64,000 nt of DNA from Candidatus Polarisedimenticolaceae bacterium (GTDB lineage Bacteria; Acidobacteriota; Polarisedimenticolia; Polarisedimenticolales; DASRJG01), in contig DASVAW010000159.1 in NCBI GenBank assembly GCA_036376135.1, positions 1 to 64,000 of the forward strand, in the 5' to 3' direction. A model generated the notes under the pieces. The model saw only the letters and a list, made by a program, of their open reading frames with translations, was not told where the DNA came from and ran no database searches. Of the stretch, positions 63,428 to 64,000 are shown in pieces (the stretch's first letter is position 1; every line of letters begins with the position of its first letter). The translations under genes were made by a program, and so were the position numbers.

Positions 63428-63642
63428 TCGCCGGCCGGCACGATCGCGTCGACCCGCCGCCCTCGAGCGAGCGTCTCGAGGCGGCGCTCCGCCCCGCACG
63501 CTCGCTTCACGTCGACGCGGGTCACGCCACCCTGGTGCTCTACCGCGCGGTGGTGGGCGAGGCGATGGTCTCGTTCTTCGAGTCGGTCGGCGTCATCTCC
63601 CCGAGGGGAACACGACCACCGCGACGCCGCGGTGCACGGTGA
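63424..63642 (+). pseudogene. Out-of-frame C-terminal part of the alpha/beta hydrolase
   Basis: Starting at 63424 in the adjacent frame the translation reads LIAGRHDRVDPP..., then VDAGHATLV, which supply the acid (GRHD) and His of a hydrolase triad and end at 63642. A one-base deletion in CCTC near 63422-63424 would explain the break. It may be a real mutation, a programmed event, or an assembly indel; I cannot tell which. Confidence 0.65.
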
Positions 63643-64000
63643 GCCGGATGAGCTGACCGGTCACGTTGCTCAGGCCCACGGAGCCGGGCTTGAGGCGCCG
63701 CCGGGTGAGCGCCCAGCGTGGCCCGACGAGGCTGACGACCGCGGCCGCGCCGACCGGGAACAGCGAGAGGGAGCGTCCACGCACCGTCCGCGCGCGGAAC
63801 CCGCGCGCGGTCACGATCACCACGCCGCGCCGGCTCGGCGCGATCACCCCCGCGAATCCGGAGGCGTGGGCGCCGAGCTCCTGCACGTTCGCCCACTCGT
63901 GGTCGAGCCGCCCGCCGAGAAGCCCCGCAACGACGAGAACCTGCACGCGGCGGCGGCGCATCTCGCGAAGCGCTCCCGCCAGGTCGCTGAAGTCCTTGTC
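63593..64000 (-). CDS. Thiamine pyrophosphokinase, C-terminal part
   Basis: The frame is open to the right edge, so the N-terminus is missing. DKDFSDLAGALREM and AGLLGGRLDHEWANV match thiamine diphosphokinase, where the GGRxDH segment binds thiamine. The SNVTG and LIRLTVHRGVAVVV strands form the C-terminal beta-domain. The enzyme converts thiamine to thiamine diphosphate with ATP. Its end overlaps the shifted hydrolase frame by 50 bases. Confidence 0.85.
   Translation of the reverse strand, partial: DKDFSDLAGALREMRRRRVQVLVVAGLLGGRLDHEWANVQELGAHASGFAGVIAPSRRGVVIVTARGFRARTVRGRSLSLFPVGAAAVVSLVGPRWALTRRRLKPGSVGLSNVTGQLIRLTVHRGVAVVVFPSGR

Noticed and set aside
1-64000. tRNA, rRNA, CRISPR array or prophage
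   Set aside because: Intergenic gaps are short and were checked by eye; no cloverleaf, spacer-repeat pattern or phage gene run was seen.

Overview
The window is 64 kb of very GC-rich, densely packed bacterial chromosome. lolA and lptD show a diderm (Gram-negative) envelope. The gene set is mostly housekeeping: polA, a sigma-70 factor, glyA, rpiB, smpB, rsmI, clpB, grpE, a split NAD synthetase and tldD/tldE. Several lineage-type hypotheticals and the overall style suggest Acidobacteriota or a related deep-branching phylum. That placement is inference; no rRNA or other decisive marker is present. No tRNA, rRNA, CRISPR array, prophage or intact insertion sequence was seen. The only mobile-looking element is a REP-like hairpin at 396-465.

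Layout. 1-5.4 kb: end of a ygfZ-like gene, the REP-like hairpin, lolA plus a histone-deacetylase-like gene, a HEAT-repeat/cyclophilin lipoprotein, and an HD-GYP response regulator. 5.4-13.7 kb (minus strand): one tightly coupled run of gntR-type regulator, ABC ATPase, ABC permease with an extra propeller-like domain, YfhO-like membrane protein and polA. 13.7-19.8 kb: a TIGR04283-type glycosyltransferase, a lone receiver, and the operon dgt-rpiB-glyA-dinG. 19.8-24.9 kb: a variant ferredoxin, a PKD-type secreted protein, tldD-tldE and a 52-aa zinc ribbon. 24.9-29.6 kb: clpB-hsp20-grpE followed by a UbiA prenyltransferase. 29.6-35.6 kb (minus strand): a CxxC miniprotein, tandem GNAT, lptD, an epimerase and a fused VTE5/VTE6-like isoprenol kinase. 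35.6-42.4 kb: a noncoding stretch with phased TGTGGA repeats, a sigma factor, the split NAD synthetase, a c-type heme protein, rsmI, a PSP1/RicT-like protein, smpB and a conserved unknown. 42.5-52.1 kb: an ABC exporter, DNA topoisomerase VI subunit B without its A subunit, an ABC-F ATPase, a phospholipase-D-type synthase, a secreted hypothetical and a DUF362 protein. 52.1-60 kb: a four-gene locus of DUF11 surface proteins ending in a 1569-aa DUF11/SdrD-type/outer-membrane-barrel protein. 60-64 kb: a PAS-GGDEF-PilZ protein, an M24 peptidase, a frameshifted alpha/beta hydrolase and the end of a thiamine pyrophosphokinase gene.

The strongest candidates for undescribed biology are three. The DUF11 operon looks like a self-contained surface-structure system, because its three small members all stop on the same C-terminal strand motif. 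The topoisomerase VI B subunit is separated from any Spo11-like A subunit. The fused two-step isoprenol kinase lies convergent with a UbiA prenyltransferase. The phased TGTGGA repeats at 35.7 kb are the most structured noncoding signal. Genes here overlap or abut very often, and several appear to be transcribed as leaderless or nearly leaderless mRNAs.
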